Source: Bacillota bacterium
GTDB taxonomy: Bacteria; Bacillota; Bacilli; Alicyclobacillales; SLC66
Length of the DNA: 64,000 nt
Reading direction: 5' to 3'
NCBI GenBank assembly: GCA_021821055.1
Contig: JAKACX010000003.1
Location: forward strand, 36,156 to 100,155
Shown: one piece after another, positions 47,725 to 58,234 of the stretch
Position numbering within the stretch: position 1 is the stretch's first letter
How the letters are laid out: the number at the start of each line of letters is the position of its first letter
The notes under the pieces: generated by a model
The model's database searches: none
Told to the model about the DNA's origin: nothing
The model's input: only the letters and a program-made list of their open reading frames with translations
Made by a program: the position numbers and the translations under genes

Positions 47725-48291
47725 TCAACTCTCATACACGAATGGAGACACGAAATCGGACAAACGTGGAAACTTCACGTCACGATCAGACAGTATCGGA
47801 GAATCGCTTGGCCATGGAATCCCTGCCGAGTCCCATCGAATACCACTATCGTGTTCTGCCGAATATACGCTGGTGACCTTGTACATGACCATGGCGGTAT
47901 CGCTCAGTGTATAGAACCCATGGGCAATTCCCGGTGGAATGTATATGAGGCTTGCGTCATCCTCGCTTAGCACCATTGATTGCATCTTTTTGAACGTAGG
48001 TGAACCAACGCGCAGATCGACTATGACGTCAAATATCGAACCTTGAACGCAGCAAACCACTTTCGTATGGTCGCAGGGTGGGGTCTGAAAGTGAAACCCC
48101 CGCAAGACATTCCGTTTCGAAGTCGAATAAAAATCCTCTTTGAAATCAGTGGATAGACCATGAAGAGAAAAATAGTCCGCGTTATACGTCTTGACGAATC
48201 GCCCTCTGACATCTTCATTTGAAAAAGGAACAATTACGAAAGCCCCTGGAATAAGACTATCTCTGATCTCGATGAGTGCACCTCCTTGCAT
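47725..48291 (-). CDS. RmlC/AscE-like sugar 3,5-epimerase (cupin)
   Basis: RNVLRGFHFQTPPCDHTKVVCCVQGSIFDVIVDLRVGSPTF; IPPGIAHGFYTLSDTA; start codon uncertain. Confidence 0.88.
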   Translation of the reverse strand: MQGGALIEIRDSLIPGAFVIVPFSNEDVRGRFVKTYNADYFSLHGLSTDFKEDFYSTSKRNVLRGFHFQTPPCDHTKVVCCVQGSIFDVIVDLRVGSPTFKKMQSMVLSEDDASLIYIPPGIAHGFYTLSDTAMVMYKVTSVYSAEHDSGIRWDSAGIPWPSDSPILSDRDVKFPRLSDFVSPFVYES

Positions 48292-48594
48292 GTGAACTGC
48301 TTTTCCCCAGCGCGACGCTCACCAACGGATTCTCAAATACTACACGGGGGCCACCGCTGTCGCTTTCGAGACTATGCCTCTTGCGTATTCTTGTCAATCC
48401 CGCCATGTCGATCGGTTCCACCGCGTCTCTCTACATGCCGCCCTCCTGCTTGTCCGTTGACACAGCAGCGGATGGTTGACGCGGTGGCGATGTCCACGCG
48501 CTTGGCGCGCCTGCCCAGGACAATGACGAGTTGCGCTTCATCCAGGAATACGGACGCCGGCCCGAATCCCTGCCGTGCGCATGGCGACAGCCGC

Positions 48595-49461
48595 CTAGAG
48601 TACGTCGGCAATCTTCGTGATATGCCACCGTCCCAGGTTGGACACAAACAGGTCCTTTCCCCGAAACGCGCAGTTCGTCGGATGACAGAGCGTGTGCGCG
48701 ATCACATCATGGTAGAGCAGTTCCAGTCCCGCCTGAGCGGAGAAACGGTACAGGAGTGATGGCTCATAACAGGCAATGTAGATCCGACCCATCGCGTCCA
48801 GAGCGATCCCGTCGGGGAGCGCGGGAACATCTGTCACCTTCTCTTTGACGCCGGGAGTGCCATCCTTTTTGATGCGAATGCGGCTGACACAGTAGTCGAA
48901 GGTCTCGGCCACAAGCAGTTCGTCGCCGCTGTCCGACATGGCCAGCCCGTTGGCGAACCGCAAGGGAAGCTCGTACCACAGTCCGCCGCGGCCCGTTTCC
49001 AGATCGAATCGCCAGACACCGGGCCCGGCCCGGCCCGCGTCAAAGCTGTCGCTGACATAGAGAAAACCGTTCACCGCATCCACCACAGGAAAATTGGGAA
49101 TCCGGATCTTCCCGCCCCGCCCGCCGCCGTCCGCAAATCGCCTGAGCTCTCCCGTCTTCGTGTTCAGCTTGAAGACGGCCGACAGCTTCAAGTCACACGT
49201 ATACAGGTTCCCCTGATGGTCAAGGGCCACGCCGAGCGTGAACCCCCCTGTAGAGGCAACCTGTTCCATGTGCCGGCCGTCCGGATCAATGCGAAAAATC
49301 TCCCCTGCCTCGCCGCCGCACCAGATGCATCCCTCGTGATCAATGGCAATGCCTTCGGGATGATTGAGCCGCGGTTCGGAGAAGGTCCCATCGAAAAAGA
49401 CGCTCACCTGATCCTCCGCGACAACGGCCCCTTGCCCCCCCACACCGGAACGCTCGTTCAT
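48595..49461 (-). CDS. SMP-30/gluconolactonase-like beta-propeller protein
   Basis: PEGIAIDHEGCIWCGGEAGEIFRIDPDG; VVDAVNGFLYVSDS; FANGLAMSDSGDELLVAET. Confidence 0.9.
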   Translation of the reverse strand: MNERSGVGGQGAVVAEDQVSVFFDGTFSEPRLNHPEGIAIDHEGCIWCGGEAGEIFRIDPDGRHMEQVASTGGFTLGVALDHQGNLYTCDLKLSAVFKLNTKTGELRRFADGGGRGGKIRIPNFPVVDAVNGFLYVSDSFDAGRAGPGVWRFDLETGRGGLWYELPLRFANGLAMSDSGDELLVAETFDYCVSRIRIKKDGTPGVKEKVTDVPALPDGIALDAMGRIYIACYEPSLLYRFSAQAGLELLYHDVIAHTLCHPTNCAFRGKDLFVSNLGRWHITKIADVL

Positions 49462-49490
49462 GTCATTCCCCCCTCATCCGCCGCCTGGCA

Positions 49491-50711
49491 TTATCGCAAC
49501 GGATCTGCCCAGCGCTCGTTGGGCAGCAGCGGAAACCATTCGGGACGAGTCGGGTCCCGGTCATACGGGTAACCGCCCAGTTCACGATACAGTTCCGCGT
49601 ACTCGCGAATCTTGTCCGGATCAACCTCGACGCCCAATCCCGGGCCCTCCGGCACAGCCATGTTGCCGTTGCTGTAGGGCAATTTGCCTCCCTTTAAAAT
49701 ATCGTCCTGCAGATGATGATAGTGTGCATCGGCCGCGAAGGACAGGTTGGATACAACCGCGCCCAGATGAAGCATGGTGGCCAGTTGAATGCCGAGTTCT
49801 CCGGAAGAATGCACGGCCACGCCCAGTTGGAACGTTTCGCACACGCCCGCCGCCTTGATGCAGGCACGGACGCCGCCCCAAAACGTCGTGTCCAGCAGTA
49901 TGACGTCGACCGCAGGATCAAGGATGTTGGCCGCCAGTTGTTCGAAGTTCACGACGACTGTGTTGGTTGCCAGCGGAATGCGTGTCATCGACCTCACGCG
50001 GCGGATTCCATTGAGTCCCCAGGTCGGATCTTCCAGATAATCGTTGTTGAGACCTTCGATGGCGTGACTGAAACGAATCGCCTGTTCCACGCTCAATACG
50101 CAGTTCGGGTCGTAGCGCAGCCTGTCATCCGGGAACGCGTCGGCCAGCGCGCGATAGCATTCCAATTCGAAGTCGGGGTGAAAGACTCCCCCCTTGAGCT
50201 TGTGCACGGTGAATCCATGCTTTTGCTTCAATTCTCCACAATGGCGCACCAGTTGATCGACCGTCCGGACCTCCCCGACGCCCGTCCCCTCGTCCGCAAA
50301 ACGATAGAACAAGTAACTGGCGAACGGCACCTCGTCACGGACCTTGCCTCCCAGCAACTGATACAGTGGAACACTCAGCTTCTTGCCCATGATGTCGAGA
50401 CACGCGAATTCGACGGCGGCATGCAGTTGTGTCCGATTGTTATACAGAGATGCGGTCGGGTTCAAGATTTTAAATCTCAGTTCTTCCAGTTGAAACGGGT
50501 CATGCCCCAATAAATAATGCTTCAGTCCAGCGAATGCGAGCTCGGCGCTTTCCCCGCCGCCCCCCATTTCGCCGTAGCCTATAATTCCTTCATCCGTATG
50601 GACCTCCACAATCGTACGCACAAACCGTCCCCAATGAGCGCCATTGGCGTGTCGCAATGGCGCCTCCAAAGGCACCGTGACCGTCGTCGCACGAATATCC
50701 GTAATCTTCAT
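49491..50711 (-). CDS. Enolase-superfamily (mandelate racemase/muconate lactonizing; glucarate dehydratase-like) protein
   Basis: [87 protein letters not shown]. Confidence 0.88.
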   Translation of the reverse strand: MKITDIRATTVTVPLEAPLRHANGAHWGRFVRTIVEVHTDEGIIGYGEMGGGGESAELAFAGLKHYLLGHDPFQLEELRFKILNPTASLYNNRTQLHAAVEFACLDIMGKKLSVPLYQLLGGKVRDEVPFASYLFYRFADEGTGVGEVRTVDQLVRHCGELKQKHGFTVHKLKGGVFHPDFELECYRALADAFPDDRLRYDPNCVLSVEQAIRFSHAIEGLNNDYLEDPTWGLNGIRRVRSMTRIPLATNTVVVNFEQLAANILDPAVDVILLDTTFWGGVRACIKAAGVCETFQLGVAVHSSGELGIQLATMLHLGAVVSNLSFAADAHYHHLQDDILKGGKLPYSNGNMAVPEGPGLGVEVDPDKIREYAELYRELGGYPYDRDPTRPEWFPLLPNERWADPLR

Positions 50712-50723
50712 GGCGGTGTCTCC

Positions 50724-51515
50724 TTACTCCGGAAGTGCGACCCCGATGGCAGACAGCAGACCTCCGTCGATCTTGATGTCCGCTCCTGTGATGAAGGAAG
50801 CCTTGTCACTGCACAAATACGCGATCAAATGCGCGATCTCCTCAGGCGTGCCGACCCGCCCGATCGGGTGCATGGCCCCCCACGTCTCGACCATGGACTC
50901 CTGCGACATTTCACCGCGCAGCAGATCCGCCGCAAAGCGCAACATCGGCGTATCCACCGACGCGGGACATACGGCATTCACACGAATGCCGTCCGCCGCG
51001 TGGTCCACCGCCATCGCCCGCATCAGCGCGTTGATCCCCCCTTTCGAGGCGCTGTAGGCCGCCACCCCCTTCTGGGCCGCATACGCCTGAACGGATGAGA
51101 CGTGCACGATGGCGCCGCCGCCCCGTTTTCTCATGGCCGGGATGCAATACTTGGAGGTCAGAAACATGCCCTTCAAGTTGGTGTCGATCACCTGGTCCCA
51201 CAGTTCCTCATCTGTGTCCACCACGTTCCCATACCTCTGGATACCGGCGCTGTTGACCAGAATGTCGACGCCCCCAAAGGCGTCTGTCACCTGCTGCACC
51301 ATCTGCCGAACCTGTGCGGCGTCCGACACGTCCGCCTGAATGCCGATGACTTGATCATGGCCCGCAGTGCCGCGTATTTCCCGCACAACGTCGCCGGCGT
51401 CATGAAAGGAAACAACCGCTGTCGACGCCCCTTGACCCGCCAACAGCCGCGCCGCCGCCAGGCCGATCCCCTTGGAACCGCCCGTCACCACCGCGACTTT
51501 GCCGCGAAATGACAT
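50724..51515 (-). CDS. Short-chain dehydrogenase/reductase
   Basis: VAVVTGGSKGIGLAAARLLAGQGA; NSAG; YSASKGGINAL. Confidence 0.93.
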   Translation of the reverse strand: MSFRGKVAVVTGGSKGIGLAAARLLAGQGASTAVVSFHDAGDVVREIRGTAGHDQVIGIQADVSDAAQVRQMVQQVTDAFGGVDILVNSAGIQRYGNVVDTDEELWDQVIDTNLKGMFLTSKYCIPAMRKRGGGAIVHVSSVQAYAAQKGVAAYSASKGGINALMRAMAVDHAADGIRVNAVCPASVDTPMLRFAADLLRGEMSQESMVETWGAMHPIGRVGTPEEIAHLIAYLCSDKASFITGADIKIDGGLLSAIGVALPE

Positions 51516-51597
51516 CCTTACTCACCCCTCTCCCGTGCCGCCATTCCGTCAAGGGAACAATCCGAATCCGCCTGGCATCCAGAAGCGACAGCAACAT

Positions 51598-52272
51598 TCA
51601 CAACCGCACCCCTGCGTTTTGCACGATCCCGAGAACTCCTTCCTTCGCATCGGTGATGTGACGCAAAACCAGATTCCGAGCCCGCCCATAATCCCGTCTG
51701 ACGATGGCTAGGTAGATATCCCGGTGGTCGTCCTCGTTGGCGATCGCCTTTTCCAAAGCCCTGCCGAAGTAAGCGCGGGCCGTCACGAAATGGGCGTGCA
51801 GGGAACGGTACAAACGCAGCAGTTCCGGGTTCCCGCTCAACTCAACCAGCGTCTCGTGAAATCCGATATCCGCTTCGTTGTACGCTCCGAAACGAAAGGG
51901 TTCTTCATTGGCCACGCCACTCAGCACCGCCGCCTTTTCCGCCAGGACGGCCAAAGAGTCGGGGCTTGGGTCGCTGATGGAAGACACGGCGAACGTCTCG
52001 ATCATTAATCTGGCATCGAGGATATGGTGGATATCCGGCAGTGTCAGCGTCCGGATGAATGTGCCGCTTCGCGGTTTGACTGTCACAAGGCCCTCCAGCG
52101 CCAGGCGGTTGAGAGCTTCGTTGACTGGGTGGTTGCTGACGCCAAACTCCTCGGCCAGACGTTTGATGTCCAGTCGCTGGGCAGAAGCCAGTTCTCCGCT
52201 AAAGATCGCGTCGCGTAGTCGCCGATACACATCGTCGCTGATGAGAGTGTGTTTCACCTGCGTCACATGCAT
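51598..52272 (-). CDS. GntR family regulator (FCD/FadR subfamily)
   Basis: LISDDVYRRLRDAIFSGELASAQRLDIKRLAEEFGVSNHPVNEALNRLALEGLVTVKPRSGTFI; SD AAGGAGG supports ATG 52272. Confidence 0.92.
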   Translation of the reverse strand: MHVTQVKHTLISDDVYRRLRDAIFSGELASAQRLDIKRLAEEFGVSNHPVNEALNRLALEGLVTVKPRSGTFIRTLTLPDIHHILDARLMIETFAVSSISDPSPDSLAVLAEKAAVLSGVANEEPFRFGAYNEADIGFHETLVELSGNPELLRLYRSLHAHFVTARAYFGRALEKAIANEDDHRDIYLAIVRRDYGRARNLVLRHITDAKEGVLGIVQNAGVRL

Positions 52273-52368
52273 GCGCTGCATCCTCCTTTATCAATGTCAG
52301 TGTAACATCTGAAATCATTGGATCCGTGTCTGGGCGGACCGCCAGGGTTCCAGCCATGGGACATGCCG

Positions 52369-55119
52369 TCATCCGTTCGCCATAAAATGGTAGGTTGCGA
52401 TTCCTTTCGGAGCGAGCGAGACGTTGAAACTGCGTCCCGCGCTGGCGCCGTCCGCACTCAACCCGTCGGCCATCGGCTCTTCCAGCAGATTCACCTGATA
52501 CACCCGATCCGGCTGCCGACAAAAGCGCATGTCCACGGAAACGTCCTTCTCTTCCACGTTGTAGAGCCGGACAATCACTCCCTGCCCGTCTTCCGCCCAT
52601 TTCACCGCGGACAGCAGCGCCTCGCCGTCCAAGGCCATGAAGGTGTCGACTGCCGCAAGCCGTTCCTTGTGTCCATTCGGATCCGGCCGCATGAATGTGC
52701 CTGTCAATTTCGAACCTTGCACCCACGGCCTCCCCTGCGACCATCTCTCCTCGTCCACCGCCAATAACCGGGTCCTGACCCCCTGGTGAAACGCCTCCGC
52801 CTCTTGATACAGTCGGGTGGCCGAGTCGCCGCCAGTCGTGTCGCCAGTCGTGTTCCCGGCCTTATCGCCGGTCGGGCGAATGGCCAGCTCGAACCTGTGC
52901 TTCCCCAGACACTGCCCCTTCGGCTGCACATCGGTTTCCAACGGCACCGCCGCCCGAACGTTGATGTTCTCAGCGCCGCGCAACACGGTGATGGCCATCG
53001 TCCTGCCGTCGTGCGATGTCTCATACGCGTGCAATCCCTTCGCAAATACCGCGAAACCGCCGTCGCCGCCCTGGAAGTCCACGGCCGCCGCCCATTTCCA
53101 AAAGGGCTGCTGGTTGCTTTCGCGGTCAAACTCCCGCCCCTCGCCCCAGGCTCTTCTGACGGCGTCAAACTGGCCGCCGGCCAGGACGTGCGCGACTTCG
53201 CGCGGCGCAGGAAACAGCAGGCGCAAACGGTGATCCCTGGCCTGGTTGTCCACTTCGGCCGTGAAGTCGAGCTGGCGGGAGTCTCTCCCCAGACGGAGCG
53301 TCACCTCAAACGCGCAGGAAGCGGTCTCCGTCTGCCTCTGTGTGCAGGTATGGTCCAATCCCGCCGGCAACTCCCACACGAACCGGTAACGGCATTCGTC
53401 GTACAACGCGTTCGAGCGCCGATCGAGGAACTCCACGGCCCGTGACCAGACACGGGGCTGCTCGCCGGGGACCGCCCGGAACACGTACAAATCGCCGCTG
53501 TCCCCGGCGTCCTCCCACTGCCCCAAACGATCCAGAATCGCGCCCGTGTGCTTGTCCGTGACGCGAAACGCGCCGTCGGTCTGCACATCGACCCGCAGAT
53601 GCCCATTTTCCAGGACCGGCAGCCCGGACAGCCCACGCTCCGTCACCTGTTTGCCGGCCATGTGCGGACGGACGCGGTACGCCGCATACCCCAAGGCCGG
53701 AACAGACGGTGTCCACTCGATGTCAAAGCGCTTGACACTGAGTACGCCCGGGAGATTGATGGGGCTGAGCACCTGAATGCGACTCGGCTCACTGCGGAGC
53801 ACGCGGTACTCGACAGAATGGCCCTGCGCGTCTTCCAGACAGAAATCATGGACGTCATCCTCTTCCAGGAAATACACGCTCGACTTCACCACCGGACGAG
53901 AGTCGAGTTGCGATGTGTTGACCACAAGCAACTTGAGGTCCTGGCGGTCGAGTGAATCCATCCGGACTTGTCGCGCCAGCACCTGCAATTTCCGGTCGAT
54001 GAGCTCCTCAGCGACTTCTTTTACGGACGCGAAACGATCCATCATGTGGTCGTGGACGGCATCCTGGCTGCACCCGCAGATACTGTCATGCGGATGGTTT
54101 TCCATGTACGACCGCCACAGGTGCCGAATGATTTCGTGGTCGTAGGGATCCAGGCCGAGCATCGCACACCAGGCGGAAAGTGGTTCCAGCCACTTCTCCA
54201 GCAGATCATGGCAGTCCACATTCGCCTGTTTCAGGTAGACGCGACTGGACAGGGTGCCGCTGAGAATCGAAAGGTCGGGCCCCTCGCGCAATTCTCCGCA
54301 TACCGTGGGCCATGATCCATCCGGAAGGCCGGCCGGCCATTCCTTTACGGCGTCCACGTAGTTCGGCAGGGTATCATGCACAAATTCGCATTCCTCCGGG
54401 TAGAGGCTTTGCAACATTTCGAGCACGGCACTCAGATTCTCCTGCGCTTCCAGGTGGTCCACACCGTTCATCAACAGGTAGTGGGGCAGTGCGGCGACCC
54501 GCTCTTCGCGGGTGCGGATCTGGTCAAAGATGGTTTTCAGGCCGCCCATTTCATCCGGCAGTCGCTGCGCGTTGTTGTACCAATACGTCATCAGGATACC
54601 GGTGACCTCACTGCCGTCCGGTGCGCGCCAACGAAAGTGTGGACTCCCGTGGCGCCGGATGTCGTATCCCCGTCCGAAAACGGCGTTGTCAATACCTACA
54701 CCGCGCAGGATCTGGGGCATCTGCCCAATCAGTCCAAAATGGTCGGGCAGGTACCCCACCTTCATCTCGCTGTCGATCTCCCGTGAAATTCGGATGCCCT
54801 CGATCAGATTCCGCACCGTCGATTCGGCGCTGGTGAGAAACAGATCGTTTTGCTCGTACCATGGTCCGACAAGAATTCTGCCCTCCTGAATCCGCGTTTT
54901 CAGGCGTTCCCGTTGACTGGGCCGGACCGCGAGATAATCGCCGATGACAATCGTCTGCCCGTCCAAATGAAAGTGCCGGAACCGTTCATCTTGGTCCAGC
55001 AGATCAAGGACGTTGTCCACAAGATTGACAAGCCGCAGGCGGAACTGTTCAAAGGTCAGATACCATTCCCGGTCCCAGTGCGTATGGGATATAAAGTGAT
55101 ACGTCGGCTTATTTGACAT
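52369..55119 (-). CDS. Glycoside hydrolase family 38 alpha-mannosidase-like
   Basis: MSNKPTYHFISHTHWDREWYLTFEQFR; VGYLPDHFGLIGQMPQILRGVGID; GGGAGGTG SD before ATG 55119. Confidence 0.93.
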   Translation of the reverse strand: MSNKPTYHFISHTHWDREWYLTFEQFRLRLVNLVDNVLDLLDQDERFRHFHLDGQTIVIGDYLAVRPSQRERLKTRIQEGRILVGPWYEQNDLFLTSAESTVRNLIEGIRISREIDSEMKVGYLPDHFGLIGQMPQILRGVGIDNAVFGRGYDIRRHGSPHFRWRAPDGSEVTGILMTYWYNNAQRLPDEMGGLKTIFDQIRTREERVAALPHYLLMNGVDHLEAQENLSAVLEMLQSLYPEECEFVHDTLPNYVDAVKEWPAGLPDGSWPTVCGELREGPDLSILSGTLSSRVYLKQANVDCHDLLEKWLEPLSAWCAMLGLDPYDHEIIRHLWRSYMENHPHDSICGCSQDAVHDHMMDRFASVKEVAEELIDRKLQVLARQVRMDSLDRQDLKLLVVNTSQLDSRPVVKSSVYFLEEDDVHDFCLEDAQGHSVEYRVLRSEPSRIQVLSPINLPGVLSVKRFDIEWTPSVPALGYAAYRVRPHMAGKQVTERGLSGLPVLENGHLRVDVQTDGAFRVTDKHTGAILDRLGQWEDAGDSGDLYVFRAVPGEQPRVWSRAVEFLDRRSNALYDECRYRFVWELPAGLDHTCTQRQTETASCAFEVTLRLGRDSRQLDFTAEVDNQARDHRLRLLFPAPREVAHVLAGGQFDAVRRAWGEGREFDRESNQQPFWKWAAAVDFQGGDGGFAVFAKGLHAYETSHDGRTMAITVLRGAENINVRAAVPLETDVQPKGQCLGKHRFELAIRPTGDKAGNTTGDTTGGDSATRLYQEAEAFHQGVRTRLLAVDEERWSQGRPWVQGSKLTGTFMRPDPNGHKERLAAVDTFMALDGEALLSAVKWAEDGQGVIVRLYNVEEKDVSVDMRFCRQPDRVYQVNLLEEPMADGLSADGASAGRSFNVSLAPKGIATYHFMANG

Positions 55120-55214
55120 GCCACACCTCCCGCGTATGATGGATGCCAGCAGATATACCCGTCGCGAATGGCGCGGACCCAGATTCGGCGGCACCAAGTA
55201 GAGATGGAGGATTA

Positions 55215-57896
55215 TCAGACGGGATTGGACCGGAACACGGGAATGCCGCGGTTGATCCGCCTGCACCACGAGAGCGCCTCGCGGTGGTCCCCGAACGCGG
55301 ATCCCCAGGAGACGCGATAGGTGAACTCGTAGAAACCGCCGGCCTCCGGCGCAAAATTGGTCTCCCAGAAGTTGTTGATCGCCCAGGCGTACAGGACCGT
55401 CCACGGCGCATCGGGCCTCCGCTCCCCGTGCAACCGGCGCCGTCCATAGGAAAGCGGCCCGAGTTGCAGCAGCGGCGTGTCCGGCATCGCGACCGCCACT
55501 CCGAAGTCCGGCGCAACGACGGCAAACCCGTCGGAAATACAGTAGAAATCGGTTCCCGTCCCCGGCAATTGGTCGATACACGGCCGCACCCCGCCGCCCA
55601 TCTTGTCGAGCCACACGCTCGGCGCCCCGCGTGGCCCCTCGCCCGCAGCACTCTCTCCCCTGTCCTCATGGTCCAGCTGCGCGACAGCGGGCGCTGGCCC
55701 TTCCGTCCATTCCACAGAGGCGTCCGCGCCTCGCACAGCGCACACCGGCAGCGCAATGTACACATTCTCCGGCTCCCGCACGCTCTCCTTGTGCATGCGC
55801 ACAGCGGCGTCAACCCTTGGAAAATCGGCGTACACCGTGATGACGACCACGTATTGGCGCATCCCCGGCGCCTCGTGGACGAGTTCCACGGAAGCCGCAA
55901 GGGGTCCGTCAAGGCCGCGCCGCACTTCCACCAGTTCGCCCTGCGTCCGCCTGCACGGCATGCCCTTGCGGTTGCGTCCCATCGCACCGCGCACCTGCAC
56001 CTGGGATTGACCGTCGCGCGGCGCCGTCACCTCGTAGATGGGCGCAAATGCCCCGGCGCCGCCATCCTGGACGAGCAGTTCGCGATTTCCAGCGCGCTCG
56101 CGCATGGAAATCACGCCACGGCCAACCTCCCACGTCACGCAAACGAACGGCGATGTCAGGGACGTCTGTGTAAACACAAACGGCCCTTCGCCGATTTCCT
56201 CGTGCGCCACGTCAGCGACGCCGTCCGTGATCGTCCGGCGTTTGACCGCTTCGGCCTTGCCGTCTGTTGGCCGTGCGGCTCCGGGCCGCAGGACCTCCGC
56301 CTCCTGCGCCAGTTCCACTTTCCACGCGGCGCGCGCGCCCGCCCCGAGCACCGCCGGCACCGCCAGGTGCGTTCTGCCGTCACAGCGCAGCCGCTGTGCG
56401 ACGACCGCCTGACCTGTCGCCGCGTCGACAACGCGCGCCTCTCCCTGTCTGGAGGCTTCCCACGCCTCCAGCGGCAGCATGGCGAGGCCCGACACAGCCT
56501 GCGCGTAGGGATTGACGGCCTGGAAAAACAGTGGACGGCGCGCGGCCAGCCCCAGGGCGCCGTACGCCTCCAGGACATCGTCCAAAACGGTCATGGCCTT
56601 CTCGTGGGCCGCTACCGCATACGCCTGTTTACGCGCCTGTAGCCCCTGGACGCCAATCGTCCACGGCTGATCGACAGACGCGTGGTGGCCCCAGGTGTGC
56701 TCGGCGTACAGCATGAGATCGTCCACGGCCGAGTCCCTCCACACCTGAACCGCCCGCCGTGTGATCCCTCCTGATTGTCCAGTTGCAGTCTCCGCATGTC
56801 GGTCGACCGTCTCCGCCGTCTCCGCCGTCTCCGCAGATCCGGCTTCATCCTCCGCACTCGCGCGCGCTGCCGCCGCCAGTCGGTCGGCCGTCTCAAGCGT
56901 CCGCTGCGCCTCACGGAAGATCTGCGTGTACAGCGGAGTCGACGCGACGCCGTCAGACCACCAGTCGGGCCAGTCGCCGCGGTACACGGGAATCTCCGCC
57001 GCCGCCTGTTCCACGCTCGCGAAGAACTCCCGGAGCGTGCTCGGTTCCAGGCGGACCTGGTCCGCGTGTCGCCCGTTCCAGCGATGGATGAATTCGATCA
57101 CGGCCGGATTGGGCGGTGCGTTGTCCGTGACCAGACCCGACACGGTCACGGGGACGAAATCATACGGGTAGTCCCTGTCCTCCAGTTCGCGCAGGAAGGC
57201 CTCGACGCGCACCTGGGAGACCTCCCAGCCATCCTTGACCGCCCCGTACGCGGGGATCCCGTCGCGAAACGTGTACGTGAGAAATCCCTCCGGACTGATG
57301 CCCAGTTCGTTTCCGAGATTGTAGTGGTCGCCAATCCACACGAGCAGGCGTTCCCCGCCCTGCGTCTCCCACCAGAACGGCGTCTGCGTGCGCGCCGCCG
57401 GATACATCCCGTGATGTGTGTGGACACACGAGAGCAGACGGCGAACCCCGGCATCATGCAGACACTGCGCGTAACCCCAGCTGTACCCGTTGATGTCCGC
57501 CGTCATCGCGGCGTCGGCCGTCGCGCCAAGCGACCGGGAGAAGACCTGCGCCCTCTGCAGGGCCTCGCGCAGCGGCCGCCCGTCGATGAGTTCCGTCATG
57601 TTGAGGTAATTGCCGGTCAGCTCAATGTCTCCGCGCCTGACCGCCTGCGCCAACGAGGCCTTCTCCTGCTCCGTAGACCGCAGCAGGAACTGCTCGACGC
57701 CCCAGTGCGTCTCGCACGTCCAGCGAAACGATTCCCACTCGGGGTGCTGTCCGGTGTGCGCCGCTTCGCTGATCGCGATGGCCTGGCGGATGTAGTCGGC
57801 GTGGGCGCGCCCGATCACTTCCTGTCTGTCCGTGTACCCGATGTCGGTATGCGCGTGATGAATGACGTGCACGGTCCAACGCCGCTTGAGTCGCAT
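55215..57896 (-). CDS. Second GH38-like glycoside hydrolase
   Basis: VHVIHHAHTDIGYTDRQEVIGRAHADYI; TADINGYSWGYAQCLHDAGVR; GAGGAGG SD before ATG 57896. Confidence 0.85.
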   Translation of the reverse strand: MRLKRRWTVHVIHHAHTDIGYTDRQEVIGRAHADYIRQAIAISEAAHTGQHPEWESFRWTCETHWGVEQFLLRSTEQEKASLAQAVRRGDIELTGNYLNMTELIDGRPLREALQRAQVFSRSLGATADAAMTADINGYSWGYAQCLHDAGVRRLLSCVHTHHGMYPAARTQTPFWWETQGGERLLVWIGDHYNLGNELGISPEGFLTYTFRDGIPAYGAVKDGWEVSQVRVEAFLRELEDRDYPYDFVPVTVSGLVTDNAPPNPAVIEFIHRWNGRHADQVRLEPSTLREFFASVEQAAAEIPVYRGDWPDWWSDGVASTPLYTQIFREAQRTLETADRLAAAARASAEDEAGSAETAETAETVDRHAETATGQSGGITRRAVQVWRDSAVDDLMLYAEHTWGHHASVDQPWTIGVQGLQARKQAYAVAAHEKAMTVLDDVLEAYGALGLAARRPLFFQAVNPYAQAVSGLAMLPLEAWEASRQGEARVVDAATGQAVVAQRLRCDGRTHLAVPAVLGAGARAAWKVELAQEAEVLRPGAARPTDGKAEAVKRRTITDGVADVAHEEIGEGPFVFTQTSLTSPFVCVTWEVGRGVISMRERAGNRELLVQDGGAGAFAPIYEVTAPRDGQSQVQVRGAMGRNRKGMPCRRTQGELVEVRRGLDGPLAASVELVHEAPGMRQYVVVITVYADFPRVDAAVRMHKESVREPENVYIALPVCAVRGADASVEWTEGPAPAVAQLDHEDRGESAAGEGPRGAPSVWLDKMGGGVRPCIDQLPGTGTDFYCISDGFAVVAPDFGVAVAMPDTPLLQLGPLSYGRRRLHGERRPDAPWTVLYAWAINNFWETNFAPEAGGFYEFTYRVSWGSAFGDHREALSWCRRINRGIPVFRSNPV

Positions 57897-57943
57897 CCCG
57901 TCAGCCTCCTCTGCGGTTACGGGCGCCGCCGAATGCCTCGACA

Positions 57944-58185
57944 CTACATCTTCATGGCGCCGCTGGTCATGCCTTCTACAAAATAGCGCATTAAAAAAGT
58001 AAACAGAAGCGCAAGCGGAATACACGAGAGCGTAAACGCGGCCAACTGAATGTTGAAGGCGTTTCCCACGGGCGCGAAGGGAGGCGGCTGAAAGTTCACG
58101 ATGGCCACCGCGAGCGTCGGGTCCGAGGTCCCGAGCACCAGTGACGGCAACAGATAATCACTCCAAAGTCCTCCGAGATACGGGA
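57944..58185 (-). pseudogene. C-terminal fragment of a MalG-like carbohydrate ABC transporter permease
   Basis: GLWSDYLLPSLVLGTSDPTLAVAIVNFQPPPFAPVGNAFNIQLAAFTLSCIPLALLFTFLMRYFVEGMTSGAMKM; upstream permease sequence absent. Confidence 0.82.
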
Positions 58186-58234
58186 TAGACGGGTCTACAA
58201 GCGAATCGATTTCGAGAAGAATCGTTAGCCGAAC

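Noticed and set aside
55143-57986. 499-aa and 403-aa plus-strand ORFs
   Set aside because: Antisense to the second GH38 gene; no family motif
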